This document shows positions 28,382-36,847 of a DNA stretch of 64,000 bases, in pieces. How positions within the stretch are numbered: the stretch's first letter is position 1; each line of letters begins with the position of its first letter. The DNA is from an uncultured Eubacteriales bacterium (GTDB taxonomy: Bacteria; Bacillota; Clostridia; Oscillospirales; Acutalibacteraceae), in NCBI GenBank assembly GCA_900315815.1, contig ONAS01000012.1, positions 1-64,000 on the forward strand. Reading direction: 5' to 3'. Below the pieces are notes generated by a model that was not told the DNA's origin, made no database searches, and saw only the letters and a program-made list of their open reading frames with translations. The position numbers and the translations under genes are program-made.

Positions 28382-29242
28382 TTATTTTGTCATGAACAGC
28401 ACGCCGAGGGTATTCGGCCCGCAGTGGCTGGAGATCGTACACGACGCGCGGGTGACGTGGATCTCCTTGAAGATGCCCTTTGCCTTGAGCGCCGCGTAGA
28501 CCGCGTCCACATATTCCTGATCCGCGCCTGCATGCGTGATGAACACGCGGTCGGTGTCGATATCATCGTATTTTTTCAGGGTATCCTCCATATATTGGAG
28601 CAGCACCTTGCCGTATTTGCCGCGGTACTTCTTGCCGACGACCATCGCGCCGCCGTTGTCGTTCTGTACCTCGATCGAGGGACGCAGACCGAGTGCGTTC
28701 GCGCCCAGCATGGCGATGGTAGAGCAGCGGCCGCCCGCATGCAGAAAGTCGAGCCGTTCGATGACGAACGAGGCGTGCGATTTCCGGAGCATACCGTTGA
28801 GGTTCTCATAGATCTCCTTTGCCGACAGTCCCGCGTCGCGCATTTCAGCCGCCTTGATGACAAGCAGTCCCGAGCCGGACGACAGGCTGTTGGAGTCCAC
28901 GGAAAAAACCCTGCCGGGAAATTCCGCCGCCGCGAGCTTGCTGCTCTGGTGGGTCACGCTGAGCTTGGAGCCGAGGCTGATATGCACGATATCGCACCCG
29001 TCGTCGACGAAGGGACGGAAGAACTCGATATACTCGCCGACGCTGACCGCCGTGGTATGCGGCAGCTCCTTGGTCTCATAGAAGCGCTCGTACAGCTCCT
29101 CGGGAGTGATATTTACCCAGTCCTCATAGCTTTTGCCGCCGATCACGATGTGCATGGGGATGACAGTCACGCCGTAGCGTTCCTCCAGCGGTTTATTCAG
29201 GTCACAGGAAATGTCCGCGGTAATCACAACTTTATTGCCCAT
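28382..29242 (-). CDS. DegV-family fatty-acid-binding protein
   Basis: The ATG at 29240-29242 with GGAGGC upstream gives 286 residues (start MGNKVVITADISCDL). DegV proteins bind fatty acids and work as FakB-type partners of the FakA fatty-acid kinase. Visible family landmarks are TADISCDL at the N-terminus, LSSGSG and the ERLDFLHAGGRCS segment. No fakA is in the window. Forms an operon with the downstream lipoprotein. Confidence 0.92.
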   Translation of the reverse strand: MGNKVVITADISCDLNKPLEERYGVTVIPMHIVIGGKSYEDWVNITPEELYERFYETKELPHTTAVSVGEYIEFFRPFVDDGCDIVHISLGSKLSVTHQSSKLAAAEFPGRVFSVDSNSLSSGSGLLVIKAAEMRDAGLSAKEIYENLNGMLRKSHASFVIERLDFLHAGGRCSTIAMLGANALGLRPSIEVQNDNGGAMVVGKKYRGKYGKVLLQYMEDTLKKYDDIDTDRVFITHAGADQEYVDAVYAALKAKGIFKEIHVTRASCTISSHCGPNTLGVLFMTK

Positions 29243-29259
29243 AATTGCCTCCGAGTCTA

Positions 29260-29288
29260 TTGTCACCGTTCTCAAACAATGATATAAT
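29260..29288 (+). promoter_or_regulatory. Sigma-A promoter for GH31 gene
   Basis: TTGTCA (29260-29265), a 17-bp spacer and TATAAT (29283-29288), between degV and the GH31 gene. Confidence 0.8.
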
Positions 29289-29338
29289 TACCTTAACATT
29301 ATACATCAATTATCAAAAAAATCAAGGCGGTGACCTAT

Positions 29339-31225
29339 ATGTTACAAAAGTACAGCTATTCTCCGAAGCTCCGCACGGGCGCTGTCGTGCGCGATATCCC
29401 CGTTACCGACGCGCCTCTGCCCTATTTTTCGCTGGAGGACGGCGTTTTTTCCTACAGGATGTCCGACGACGCCTGCGTCTACGGGCTGGGCGAGTCCGTC
29501 CGCGGCATCAACAAGCGCGGATGGATCTATGAGGGCTGGTGCAGCGACGATCCCTTCCACACCGAGGACAAGCGCTCGCTCTACGGCGCGCACAATTTCC
29601 TGCTGATCGACGGCGCCGACCGTTTCGGTGTATTTTTCGACTATCCGACCCGCATCACCTTTGACGTCGGCTATTCCGATCCCTCCCTGCTGACCGTCAC
29701 GCCCGGGAAAATGAATCTCGACGTCTACATCATCACGGGCGGATCCCTCAAGGACATCGTCCGCGAATTCCGCTCCCTGATCGGCAAAAGCTACATCCCG
29801 CCGCTGTTCGCGTTCGGCTACGGACAGAGCCGCTGGGGCTATGTCACCGAGCAGGATATCACCGCCGTCGCCGACAATCACGAAAAGGCGGGCATCCCGC
29901 TGGACATGATCTACCTGGACATCGACTACATGGACAGCTTCAAGGATTTCACCGTCAACCGCGAGCGTTATCCCGATTTTGAGGGCTTTGTCAAGCGCAT
30001 GCGCAGCCGCGGCTTCCACCTGATCCCGATCATCGACGCCGCCGTCAAGCGCGAGGAGGGTTACTCTGTCTATGACGAGGGGCATGAAAAGGGCTTTTTC
30101 TGCACCGATGAAAACGGCGAGGACTATGTGGTCGGCGTATGGCCGGGCATGAGCTGTCTGCCCGATTTTCTGGATCCCGAGGCGTCCGCGTGGTTCGGCG
30201 AAAAATACAGGGTCCTGACCGACGCCGGCATCGACGGCTTCTGGAACGACATGAACGAGCCGGCGCTGTTCTACAGCGAAAAAGCCCTCAGCGCCGCCTT
30301 TCACGATATCAAAGGCTATGAGGGCAAGACTCTCGACGCGCTGTCCTACTTCTCCGCGCGGGACGTATTCACCCGCCTTTCCAATTCACAGAAGGACTAT
30401 GAGAGCTTCTTCCACAACGCCCCCGAGGGACGCTTTGTCCACAGCGACGTCCACAATCTCTACGGCTATAAAATGACAGAAAGCGCGATGAATGCCCTTA
30501 AAAAGCTGCGTCCCGACGAGCCGACCCTGCTGTTCTCCCGCGCGTCCTACATCGGCGCACACCGCTCGGGCGGTATCTGGACGGGCGACAACCACAGCTG
30601 GTGGAGCCACATCCTGCAGAGCCTCCAGCAAATGCCCGGGCTGAACATGTGCGGCTTTCTGTATACCGGGTCGGACATCGGCGGCTTCAACGGCGCCTGC
30701 ACCCGTGATCTGCTCCTGCGCTGGCTGAGCTTTGCGATATTCACGCCGCTGATGCGCAACCACTGCGCCATCGGCAACCGCAGTCAGGAGGCGACCGCCT
30801 TCGGCGATACCGAGGCGTTCCGCCACATCATCGAGCTGCGCTACCGCCTGATCCCCTATCTGTACGGCGAATTCCTGAAGGCCGCCGAAAACGACGAAAT
30901 GTACTTCCGTCCGCTGAGCTTCGATTACGAGGACGATCCCGCCGCGCGTGAGATCGCCGATCAGCTGATGGTCGGCGACAGGCTGATGATCGCGCCGGTC
31001 TATACGCAAAACGCGGGCGGCAGGAACATCTACCTGCCCGAGGACATGAACCTCATCCGCATGTCGGCAGGCGAGATCACCTGCGAGCCCGTCTCACAGG
31101 GGCGGCACTATGTCAGCGTGCCTCTCGGCGATGTTGTATTTTTCTCCAAAGGAAAATTACCGCTCGCGGATCCCGCAAAAAACACCGCATCGTTGGACTT
31201 TGACCGCTTGACATATATCGGTTAG
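29339..31225 (+). CDS. GH31 alpha-glucosidase
   Basis: Family-31 glycoside hydrolase of 628 residues without a signal peptide, so cytoplasmic. It would release glucose from malto- or isomalto-oligosaccharides. The catalytic nucleophile is D304 in DGFWNDMNEP; the acid/base aspartate lies in WTGDNHSWW; PPLFAFGYGQSRWGY and LDIDYMD mark the barrel entry. The ATG at 29339-29341 is preceded by AAGGCGGTGA. Monocistronic with its own promoter. The exact linkage specificity cannot be read from the sequence. It fits a starch-using organism together with the amylase at 54752-56374. Confidence 0.93.
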   Translation: MLQKYSYSPKLRTGAVVRDIPVTDAPLPYFSLEDGVFSYRMSDDACVYGLGESVRGINKRGWIYEGWCSDDPFHTEDKRSLYGAHNFLLIDGADRFGVFFDYPTRITFDVGYSDPSLLTVTPGKMNLDVYIITGGSLKDIVREFRSLIGKSYIPPLFAFGYGQSRWGYVTEQDITAVADNHEKAGIPLDMIYLDIDYMDSFKDFTVNRERYPDFEGFVKRMRSRGFHLIPIIDAAVKREEGYSVYDEGHEKGFFCTDENGEDYVVGVWPGMSCLPDFLDPEASAWFGEKYRVLTDAGIDGFWNDMNEPALFYSEKALSAAFHDIKGYEGKTLDALSYFSARDVFTRLSNSQKDYESFFHNAPEGRFVHSDVHNLYGYKMTESAMNALKKLRPDEPTLLFSRASYIGAHRSGGIWTGDNHSWWSHILQSLQQMPGLNMCGFLYTGSDIGGFNGACTRDLLLRWLSFAIFTPLMRNHCAIGNRSQEATAFGDTEAFRHIIELRYRLIPYLYGEFLKAAENDEMYFRPLSFDYEDDPAAREIADQLMVGDRLMIAPVYTQNAGGRNIYLPEDMNLIRMSAGEITCEPVSQGRHYVSVPLGDVVFFSKGKLPLADPAKNTASLDFDRLTYIG

Positions 31226-31403
31226 CCATACACTGATTCATTCGCCGCGAAAGATCCGGCGTCATTGCCGGTCCCTTCAGGGGCTTGGCGATCCCGCAAT
31301 GAGGCGCCTCTCTTATCCGGATCTCGCCGACATTTCGTCCCTTTTTGAGGATTCCGCAGATGTTTATCCCTCGGAATGACACGACAATCAACACAGCCTA
31401 TAA
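31226..31403. repeat. Intergenic imperfect inverted repeat
   Basis: Gene-free region downstream of GH31. GCGTCATTGCCGG (near 31258-31272) and its imperfect complement CCCGCAATGAGGCGC (near 31292-31306) can form a long stem. The layout looks like a dispersed intergenic element rather than a gene; only one copy is visible here, so the assignment is tentative. Confidence 0.35.
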
Positions 31404-31434
31404 CAAAAAAGCCCCTTCTTCCGAAGGAGCTTTC
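31404..31434. terminator. Intrinsic terminator after pduL
   Basis: AAAGCTCCTTC-GGAA-GAAGGGGCTTTTTT on the minus strand; the other strand also has a short T-run for the GH31 transcript. Confidence 0.85.
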
Positions 31435-31448
31435 TGTCGTGCTTTTGC

Positions 31449-32018
31449 TTATTTGATGATATAGCCGTCGGTCGTGCCCATCAGACCTGCCGCGTTCGCC
31501 TCATCGGTATCGAGATGGACTGCGGGGGCGTACTTCGGGGAAACACGGACGATCACGTCGTCAAAGACCAGCTTTCTGCCGTTGTCGCCGACAGCGATCT
31601 TGACGATCTCCTTATCCTCAACGCCGTACTCGGCAGCGGATTCGGGAGTCATGTGGACATGACGCTGAGCCACGATCACGCCGTGATCGATCTCGACCTC
31701 GCCCTTGGGTCCTCTGAGGATACATCCCGGAGTGCCTGCAAGGTCGCCGGACTCACGGATGAAGCCCTGTACGCCCAGCTTGCGGGTCTCGGTCATGGAG
31801 ATCTCGACCTGATCCTCCGGACGGAACGGTCCGAGGATGGACATGGTGATCTCACCCTTGGCGCCGACAACGGTCACCTTTTCCGCACAGGCGAACTGTC
31901 CGGGCTGAGAGAGATCCTTTTTGTTGGTCAGGGCAGCGCCCTCACCGTAAAGAGTCGCAAAGGTCTCGGCGGTCACATGCAGATGATGCGCCGAGGTTTC
32001 AACCATAATTGCTTTCAT
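31449..32018 (-). CDS. pduL: Phosphate acyltransferase PduL
   Basis: Zinc-dependent phosphotransacylase converting acyl-CoA and phosphate to acyl-phosphate and CoA. The 189-residue product shows the metal-binding histidines in AHHLHV near residue 12 and in AQRHVHMTPESAAEYG. There is no encapsulation peptide and no microcompartment shell gene nearby, so it probably serves as a housekeeping phosphotransacetylase in acetate formation. Good AAGGTGG ribosome site. An ackA gene is not in the window. Confidence 0.93.
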   Translation of the reverse strand: MKAIMVETSAHHLHVTAETFATLYGEGAALTNKKDLSQPGQFACAEKVTVVGAKGEITMSILGPFRPEDQVEISMTETRKLGVQGFIRESGDLAGTPGCILRGPKGEVEIDHGVIVAQRHVHMTPESAAEYGVEDKEIVKIAVGDNGRKLVFDDVIVRVSPKYAPAVHLDTDEANAAGLMGTTDGYIIK

Positions 32019-32142
32019 AGTATAACCACCTTCATCAATTATTATTTCAGCGGCGCCGCACGATACAGCGCCCTTAGCGTAGCTTTATTCTACAACAATC
32101 GCCATCCGATTGCAACACATTATTAGAATTAAGGTGAAGAAT

Positions 32143-32721
32143 TTGACCTCATGGACCGAACTGGAACAACAATGTAAGAGCTGTACCGCATGCCGCCTGT
32201 GTGAAAAGCGGCACAACGTCGTATTCGGCGTCGGCGATCCGCAGGCAAAGGTCATGTTTATCGGCGAGGGACCGGGCGAGCAGGAGGATCTGCAGGGCGA
32301 GCCGTTCGTCGGAAGAGCCGGACAGCTTCTGGACAAAATGCTGTTTGCCGTCGATCTCGACCGCAAAACGAACGTGTACATCACCAACATCGTCAAATGC
32401 CGTCCCCCGATGAACCGCGACCCGCAGGACGATGAGCAGGAAAGCTGTATCGGCTATCTGCGCGAACAGACCCGCCGCATCCGCCCGAAGATCATCGTCA
32501 CCCTCGGCAGGATCGCAGGCATGAAGCTGATCAAGCCCGACCTGCGCATCACCCGCGAGCACGGCGAATGGATCGAGCGCAAGGGCGTATGGATGATGCC
32601 GATGCTCCACCCCGCCGCGCTGCTGCGCAATCCCAGCCAGACGGAAGGCGCGTTCCGTGATTTTCTGATCCTCCGCGACAAGATCAACGAGGTCTGCCCG
32701 GAGGTTTATCACAGGCAGTGA
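32143..32721 (+). CDS. Family 4 uracil-DNA glycosylase
   Basis: Fe-S-containing glycosylase that removes uracil from DNA. The preferred start is the TTG at 32143-32145, spaced correctly from AAGGTG, giving 192 residues. The Cys ligands begin CKSCTACRLCEKR; the active-site loop is GEGPGEQEDLQGEPFVGRAG; the C-terminal loop is MLHPAALLRNP. Length and motifs are typical of the UdgA/UDG-4 family. It is divergent from pduL. Confidence 0.92.
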   Translation: MTSWTELEQQCKSCTACRLCEKRHNVVFGVGDPQAKVMFIGEGPGEQEDLQGEPFVGRAGQLLDKMLFAVDLDRKTNVYITNIVKCRPPMNRDPQDDEQESCIGYLREQTRRIRPKIIVTLGRIAGMKLIKPDLRITREHGEWIERKGVWMMPMLHPAALLRNPSQTEGAFRDFLILRDKINEVCPEVYHRQ

Positions 32722-32906
32722 GGGATCGCGATCCGGGGATAGGGATCCGGGGATCGCAGTCGAAAAATCGGGAGTGCATGCGCCCTTCCGCCGCGGCGGA
32801 GGATGCGCTGACCCCGGACTCTGAGCGATCGCCCCGCGACCGCAAGCACAACATCTGGTGGCATGATTTTTTTGTTATACTATTTTTCGAAATCCGAAAA
32901 TAGATA
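32722..32906. other. Intergenic region, no gene seen
   Basis: It contains a direct duplication of GATCCGGGGAT around 32728-32756 but no convincing coding frame. Confidence 0.5.
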
Positions 32907-32935
32907 TTGAAAAATCCGGCGGGATATAGTATAAT
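32907..32935 (+). promoter_or_regulatory. Sigma-A promoter for starch-binding-like protein A
   Basis: TTGAAA (32907-32912), a 17-bp spacer and TATAAT (32930-32935). Confidence 0.8.
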
Positions 32936-33010
32936 AATACGTAATTAGAGGTATGTCCCATTTCAGGCGGCGTATCGATAATAACCAAATCAATAACGGA
33001 GGAGATTGAC

Positions 33011-34210
33011 ATGTTCAAGAAAGTTTTAAGCCTTGTCGTCGCGCTGATGATCGTGATGAGCATGGCAGCAGTCGCTGCTTCTGCCGCGCAGGTAGAGATC
33101 AGCGAAAACGCCGCTGATACACCCGCCGAGGTCGGCGCGGAGAGCGGTGCAGAAGTAGGTGCTGACGGCGGTGCCGACACCGGCGCAGAAGGCGGCGCGG
33201 ACACCGGCGATTCCGGTTCCAAGATCTATTTTGACGCCGGCACTTCCGGCTGGGGCGGCTACAGCATCATCATGGTCTACTGCTATATGCCCGAGACCGG
33301 CGACATCCAGATCGACTGGGGTTCCCGCAAAAAGGGCGGCATGACCGACGAAGGCAACAATATCTGGTCCTATGATTTCGCTGCGAAGGGAATCGAGATC
33401 GATCCGTCCAAGCAGTACGCGATCATCTTCAACGCGGATACCGGTATCCAGACCTGCGACCTGCTGATGGATTCCGCCTGCTTCGGCGATACCGCCGTAT
33501 GTACAGCGGATCAGTTCCTGGAGAACACCGACGATTCCAACAAGAAGTCTACCGTAGTTCACTGGAAGAGCGGTCGTCTCGGCACCAAGAAGGCGATCAC
33601 CTCTCTGGGTCACATCGTCGGCGACGTCGTTCCCTCCTACACCTCTCCTTATAAGATGTTCGTGGATTTCCTTGCGAACAGCGGCGCTAAGAGCCTTGCC
33701 AACGCGCTGAACTACTCCGACGGCAAGAGCGCTCAGCAGATCATCGATGAGACCGCGGCTGACCTCGGACTGCAGAAGGGCGACGTCAAGAACGCGATCG
33801 CAGAGGCGGCTACCACCGGTACCACCACCGCGGGCGGAACCGAGACCAAGGACTGGAGCAAGGATTGGAACGCAAGCGCATCCAGCCTGCCCGACGGCGA
33901 GAATGAAGGCGCTCACACCACCGGCGACGGCGGCAATGACGGCGGCGCTACCGGCGGCGACTCCGGCTCAGGCTCCGGCAGCTCAGGCTCCGGCAGTTCA
34001 GGCTCCGGCAGTTCGGGTTCCGGCAGCTCAAGCTCCGGCAGTTCAAGCTCAGGTTCCGGCGGTTCTTCCGGCAGCGGCAGTTCTTCCGCATCCGGAAGCG
34101 GCTCCGGCTCCAAGACCGGTCAGGAAACCACCGTCATCTTCATCATGCTCGGCGTGATGGCCGCGGCGGCAGGCGTTATCCTCTTCGCTCGCAAGAAGGA
34201 TCGCACCTGA
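33011..34210 (+). CDS. Surface protein with CBM26-like starch-binding module (copy A)
   Basis: A 399-residue protein with a signal peptide (1-26), an acidic Ala/Gly-rich segment (AEVGAESGAEVGADGG), then a module starting KIYFDAGTSGWGGYSIIM with GNNIWSYDF and QTCDLLMD, which resembles family-26 starch-binding modules seen in ruminococcal amylases. An alpha-helical domain (LGHIVGDVVPSYTSPYKMFVDF) follows, then a long Gly/Ser linker and a C-terminal anchor KTGQETTVIF, hydrophobic helix and RKKDRT. No dockerin or catalytic domain. GGAGGA precedes the ATG. Its convergent partner at 35054-36232 is a paralog with near-identical ends. CBM assignment is from memory of the family. Confidence 0.7.
   Translation: MFKKVLSLVVALMIVMSMAAVAASAAQVEISENAADTPAEVGAESGAEVGADGGADTGAEGGADTGDSGSKIYFDAGTSGWGGYSIIMVYCYMPETGDIQIDWGSRKKGGMTDEGNNIWSYDFAAKGIEIDPSKQYAIIFNADTGIQTCDLLMDSACFGDTAVCTADQFLENTDDSNKKSTVVHWKSGRLGTKKAITSLGHIVGDVVPSYTSPYKMFVDFLANSGAKSLANALNYSDGKSAQQIIDETAADLGLQKGDVKNAIAEAATTGTTTAGGTETKDWSKDWNASASSLPDGENEGAHTTGDGGNDGGATGGDSGSGSGSSGSGSSGSGSSGSGSSSSGSSSSGSGGSSGSGSSSASGSGSGSKTGQETTVIFIMLGVMAAAAGVILFARKKDRT
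33060..33195. repeat. 5' arm of inverted paralog pair (copy A)
   Basis: The DNA encoding residues about 17-62 is over 90 percent identical by eye to the opposite strand of about 36050-36185, so the two genes carry long inverted repeats at their 5' ends. The 3' ends (linker and anchor) form a second pair. Confidence 0.75.
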
Positions 34211-34233
34211 TCACAACAGCATAGAATCATTGA

Positions 34234-34267
34234 AAGGGTATCGGCAGAAATGTCGGTACCCTTTTTT
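34234..34267 (+). terminator. Intrinsic terminator after copy A
   Basis: GGGTATCGGC and its partner GTCGGTACCC form a hairpin followed by T6. Confidence 0.8.
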
Positions 34268-34383
34268 GACGGTGCGGCAAGGTCAGCCGCCTGCCGTGAT
34301 GATCTGACGCCGAAAATGCCGTCGTCTTGTGACGATAAAAATACGATCACGCGGTGACGATATGACGATAACAATACCGTCAT
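34263..34383. repeat. 121-bp direct repeat, copy 1
   Basis: Starts in the terminator T-run and extends over GACGGTGCGGCAAGGTCAGC to the ATACCGTC units. It recurs with a handful of mismatches at 34725-34845, offset by 462 bp. Confidence 0.85.
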
Positions 34384-34492
34384 AAGGTGACGCTGAAAAT
34401 ACCGTCATACGGTGACGATAAAAATACCATACGGTGACGCTGAAAATACCGTCATACGGTGACGATAAAAATACCGTCATCCGTCATCAAAC
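34330..34492. repeat. Degenerate 25-bp minisatellite
   Basis: About six head-to-tail copies of a unit near ATACGGTGACGATAAAAATACCGTC, with variants GACGCTGAAAATACC and one shortened unit. Successive units contain CGGT/ACCG complementary blocks, so the array can fold into multiple hairpins. There are no unique spacers, so it is not CRISPR. Confidence 0.85.
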
Positions 34493-34605
34493 CGCGTGAT
34501 GAAGATGAAACGCTCCTGCATCGGTCATATACGATGGCAGTTTCCGCAGGCGGGAGTTACCGCCGCTCTGCTTCATAGAACGGACTTACATCTTATCGCA
34601 TTCAG

Positions 34606-34701
34606 GTATGTCTCTATTAGCTTTCGGTACGTCACAGAGATCGCAAAACAGCTGTATGTCTCTATTAGCTTTCGGTACGTCACAGAGATCGCAAAACAGC
34701 T
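34606..34701. repeat. Perfect 48-bp tandem duplication
   Basis: Two identical adjacent 48-bp units (34606-34653 and 34654-34701) beginning GTATGTCTCTATTAGCTTTC. Being 48 bp it keeps frame in an open frame through it, but no gene features support translation. Confidence 0.9.
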
Positions 34702-34724
34702 TGCCGCATATTCTGCACATCACA

Positions 34725-34845
34725 TTTTTGACGGTACGGCAAGGTCAGCCGCCTGCCGTGATGATCTGACGCCGAAAATGCCGTCGTCTTGTGACGATAA
34801 AAATACGATCATGCGGTGTCGATATGCCGATAAAAATACCGTCAT
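34725..34845. repeat. 121-bp direct repeat, copy 2
   Basis: Second copy of 34263-34383; followed by two further partial minisatellite units up to about 34870. Confidence 0.85.
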
Positions 34846-34988
34846 ACGGTGACGATAACAATGCCGTCACCCTCCATGCTTCCCGGATGCGCCCATGCAG
34901 TGCGATATGGGAATCGGTTGAGGTCGAGCTCCTCCCGTCGTGATTCTTTTTCTTCAATTCATTCCGTACAAAAAAGCCCCATCCAAAG

Positions 34989-35020
34989 GAAAAAGGCCCC
35001 ACCCGAAGGTGGAGCCTTGA
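34989..35020 (-). terminator. Intrinsic terminator after copy B
   Basis: On the minus strand AAGGCTCCACC-TTCG-GGTGGGGCC followed by T5; a second GGGGC...T6 element follows immediately. Confidence 0.88.
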
Positions 35021-35053
35021 TTTGTTGTTGATTAATCAGTCAGTATGTACCGA

Positions 35054-36232
35054 TCAAGCGCGATCCTTCTTGCGAGCGAAGAAGATAACGCCTGCAGCCG
35101 CGACCATCACGCCGAGCATGATGAAGATAACGGTGGTTTCCTGACCGGTCTTGGAGCCGGAGCCGCTTCCGGATGCGGAAGAGCTGCCGCTGCTGGAAGA
35201 ACCGCTGGAACCTGAGCTTGAACTGCCGGAGCTTGAGCTGCCGGAACCCGAACTGCCGGAGCCTGAACTGCCGGAACCGGAACCGCTGGTGTCGGAGCCG
35301 GAGCCGCCCTTATCGTCAGTTACGCCGCTGTCGGGATTCTGGTGAGCCTGCTCGTTGTTGCCGTCGGACAGGGTAGAATCAGCTGCTTTCCACTGGGAAA
35401 CGAGATCCTTGACTGCGGGTTCTTTCTCAGCTGCTTCTTTAACAGCGTTCTCTACGTCGCCCTTGTACAGGCCCAGAGCTGCTGCGGTCTCATCCAGAAC
35501 CTGCTGTACGGACTTGCCATCAGCATAGTTCATAGCGTTGGTCAGACCCTGGTCGCCGGTGTTGGTGAGGAAGTTAACGAACATGCCGTAAGCGGTGGTG
35601 TAAGCCGGGATCACTTCGCCGACTACGTGACCCAGAGAGGTGATGCACTTCGCGGGGCCGAGGTTGCCGCTCTTCCAACGAGCTTCGAAGGAGTTCTTGC
35701 CGGAGTCGGCAGGATTCTCGATGCTGGTGTTAGGATCTGCAGTAGCGGTATCGCCGAAGCAGGATTCGTCAAAGAGCAGGTCGTGAGTCTGCTTCAGACC
35801 GTTGTGGTTGAAGATCAGGCTGTACTGCTTGCCGGGCTGGAGCTCGATGCCCTTCGCTTCGAAGTCATAGGAGCAAATGCCGGTACCGTCATTTGTCATG
35901 CCGCCCTTTTTGTTGGAGCCCCAAGGAATGAGCTCAGGCTCGTCGCCGCTGGGATCATAGCAATACAGAATGATGACTTCGCCGTCGTTCCAACCGCAGG
36001 AATTTGTGTCGAAATAGATGACCTTGCCGCCGGCAGCGGTCTCAGCGCCGCCCTCAGCACCGGTGTCTGCGCCGCCGTCAGCGCCGACTTCTGCACCGCT
36101 CTCCGCGCCGACCTCGGCGGGTGTATCAGCGGCGTTCTCGCTGATCTCTACCTGAGCGGCAGAAGCAGCGATGGCAGCCATGCTCATCACGATCATCAGT
36201 GCGATAGCAAGGCTCAAAATTTTCTTGAACAT
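35054..36232 (-). CDS. Surface protein with CBM26-like starch-binding module (copy B)
   Basis: A 392-residue paralog of the 33011-34210 product in opposite orientation. The signal peptide and acidic segment (residues 1-64) and the C-terminal Gly/Ser linker with KTGQETTVIF anchor are nearly identical, while the central part differs: KVIYFDTNSCGWNDGEVII, GTGICSYDF, QTHDLLFDESCFGD and LGHVVGEVIPAYTTAYGMF. The alignment-like pattern indicates the same starch-binding-like module and helical domain. Own promoter and GGAGGA ribosome site. No dockerin or catalytic module. Likely displayed on the cell surface through the C-terminal anchor; ligand not proven. Confidence 0.7.
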   Translation of the reverse strand: MFKKILSLAIALMIVMSMAAIAASAAQVEISENAADTPAEVGAESGAEVGADGGADTGAEGGAETAAGGKVIYFDTNSCGWNDGEVIILYCYDPSGDEPELIPWGSNKKGGMTNDGTGICSYDFEAKGIELQPGKQYSLIFNHNGLKQTHDLLFDESCFGDTATADPNTSIENPADSGKNSFEARWKSGNLGPAKCITSLGHVVGEVIPAYTTAYGMFVNFLTNTGDQGLTNAMNYADGKSVQQVLDETAAALGLYKGDVENAVKEAAEKEPAVKDLVSQWKAADSTLSDGNNEQAHQNPDSGVTDDKGGSGSDTSGSGSGSSGSGSSGSGSSSSGSSSSGSSGSSSSGSSSASGSGSGSKTGQETTVIFIMLGVMVAAAGVIFFARKKDRA

Positions 36233-36320
36233 AATAATCTCCTCCGTATTCGATTCTGGATTTTACTTACAGGGGTACGCCGCAGATACTTTTCGGGCAT
36301 ACGCCCCCTTAGTATTAATT

Positions 36321-36349
36321 ATTATACTGCAAAAGAATTAAAAATTCAA
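36321..36349 (-). promoter_or_regulatory. Sigma-A promoter for copy B
   Basis: On the minus strand TTGAAT, a 17-bp spacer and TATAAT; the layout resembles that of copy A. Confidence 0.8.
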
Positions 36350-36420
36350 TCACTTTTCCGCAAATCACCCGACAAAAGTATACAAACTTTTAGATTTCTT
36401 TTGTAGCACTATTGACAAAA

Positions 36421-36500
36421 GATGATGTCAGTTTATTGACAACTATTAAAATGCTGTCATCATTTTTCCCTTTTTGAAGCATCGAAACAGGTGCTGTTTC
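36421..36500. other. Hairpin-rich spacer downstream of the tail-anchored pair
   Basis: GATGATGTCAG (36421-36431) pairs, with one mismatch, with CTGTCATCATT (36454-36464) and is followed by T-rich sequence on both strands; a second inverted repeat GAAACAG-GTG-CTGTTTC is at 36484-36500. They may end transcripts from 36539-38067. No gene is seen between 36233 and 36538. Confidence 0.45.
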
Positions 36501-36538
36501 CATGGACAAAAAGCAGGTTTTTCGCCCTGAAAAAAACT

Positions 36539-36847
36539 CTATCCGCGGTTCCTTCTGCCGAGGAATACGGCGACAGCCAGGATGCCGACCGTCAGCACGG
36601 AGCAAACGACGATGATCAGCGTCGTGGTCAGGTTCAGGTCGATGACCGTGTCGTCCTCCTGAATCATCCCCTCCTGCAATTCGGTCGCGCTTTCACCGCC
36701 GGCGGAGGTGAGCTGAACGCCCGTATCGGCGGGAGCGCCGCTGTCGGCAGCCGCAGCCGCCGGCAGGACGCAGAGCATCAGTATCATGACCGCGGCAGCG
36801 ATCGCCGCGATCCTCTTCATCAAAGATCTTGTGAACGGAACAGACAT
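36539..36847 (-). CDS. Small membrane protein coupled to the cohesin-like gene
   Basis: A 102-residue protein with an N-terminal hydrophobic segment (AAIAAAVMILMLCVLPAAAAA, probably a signal sequence), a short acidic outer part and a C-terminal transmembrane helix (TTLIIVVCSVLTVGILAVAVFL) ending RRNRG. The ATG shares its A with the TGA of the upstream gene (TGATG), suggesting translational coupling. A second possible start is MKRIAAI nine codons later. No known family recognised. Confidence 0.65.
   Translation of the reverse strand: MSVPFTRSLMKRIAAIAAAVMILMLCVLPAAAAADSGAPADTGVQLTSAGGESATELQEGMIQEDDTVIDLNLTTTLIIVVCSVLTVGILAVAVFLGRRNRG

Noticed and set aside
34330..34492. CRISPR array
   Set aside because: The 25-bp units are adjacent, without unique spacers, and no cas gene is present.
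34496..34852. 118-residue open frame across the spacer between the mirror-image genes
   Set aside because: It consists of repeat DNA, lacks a ribosome site and has no recognisable domain.
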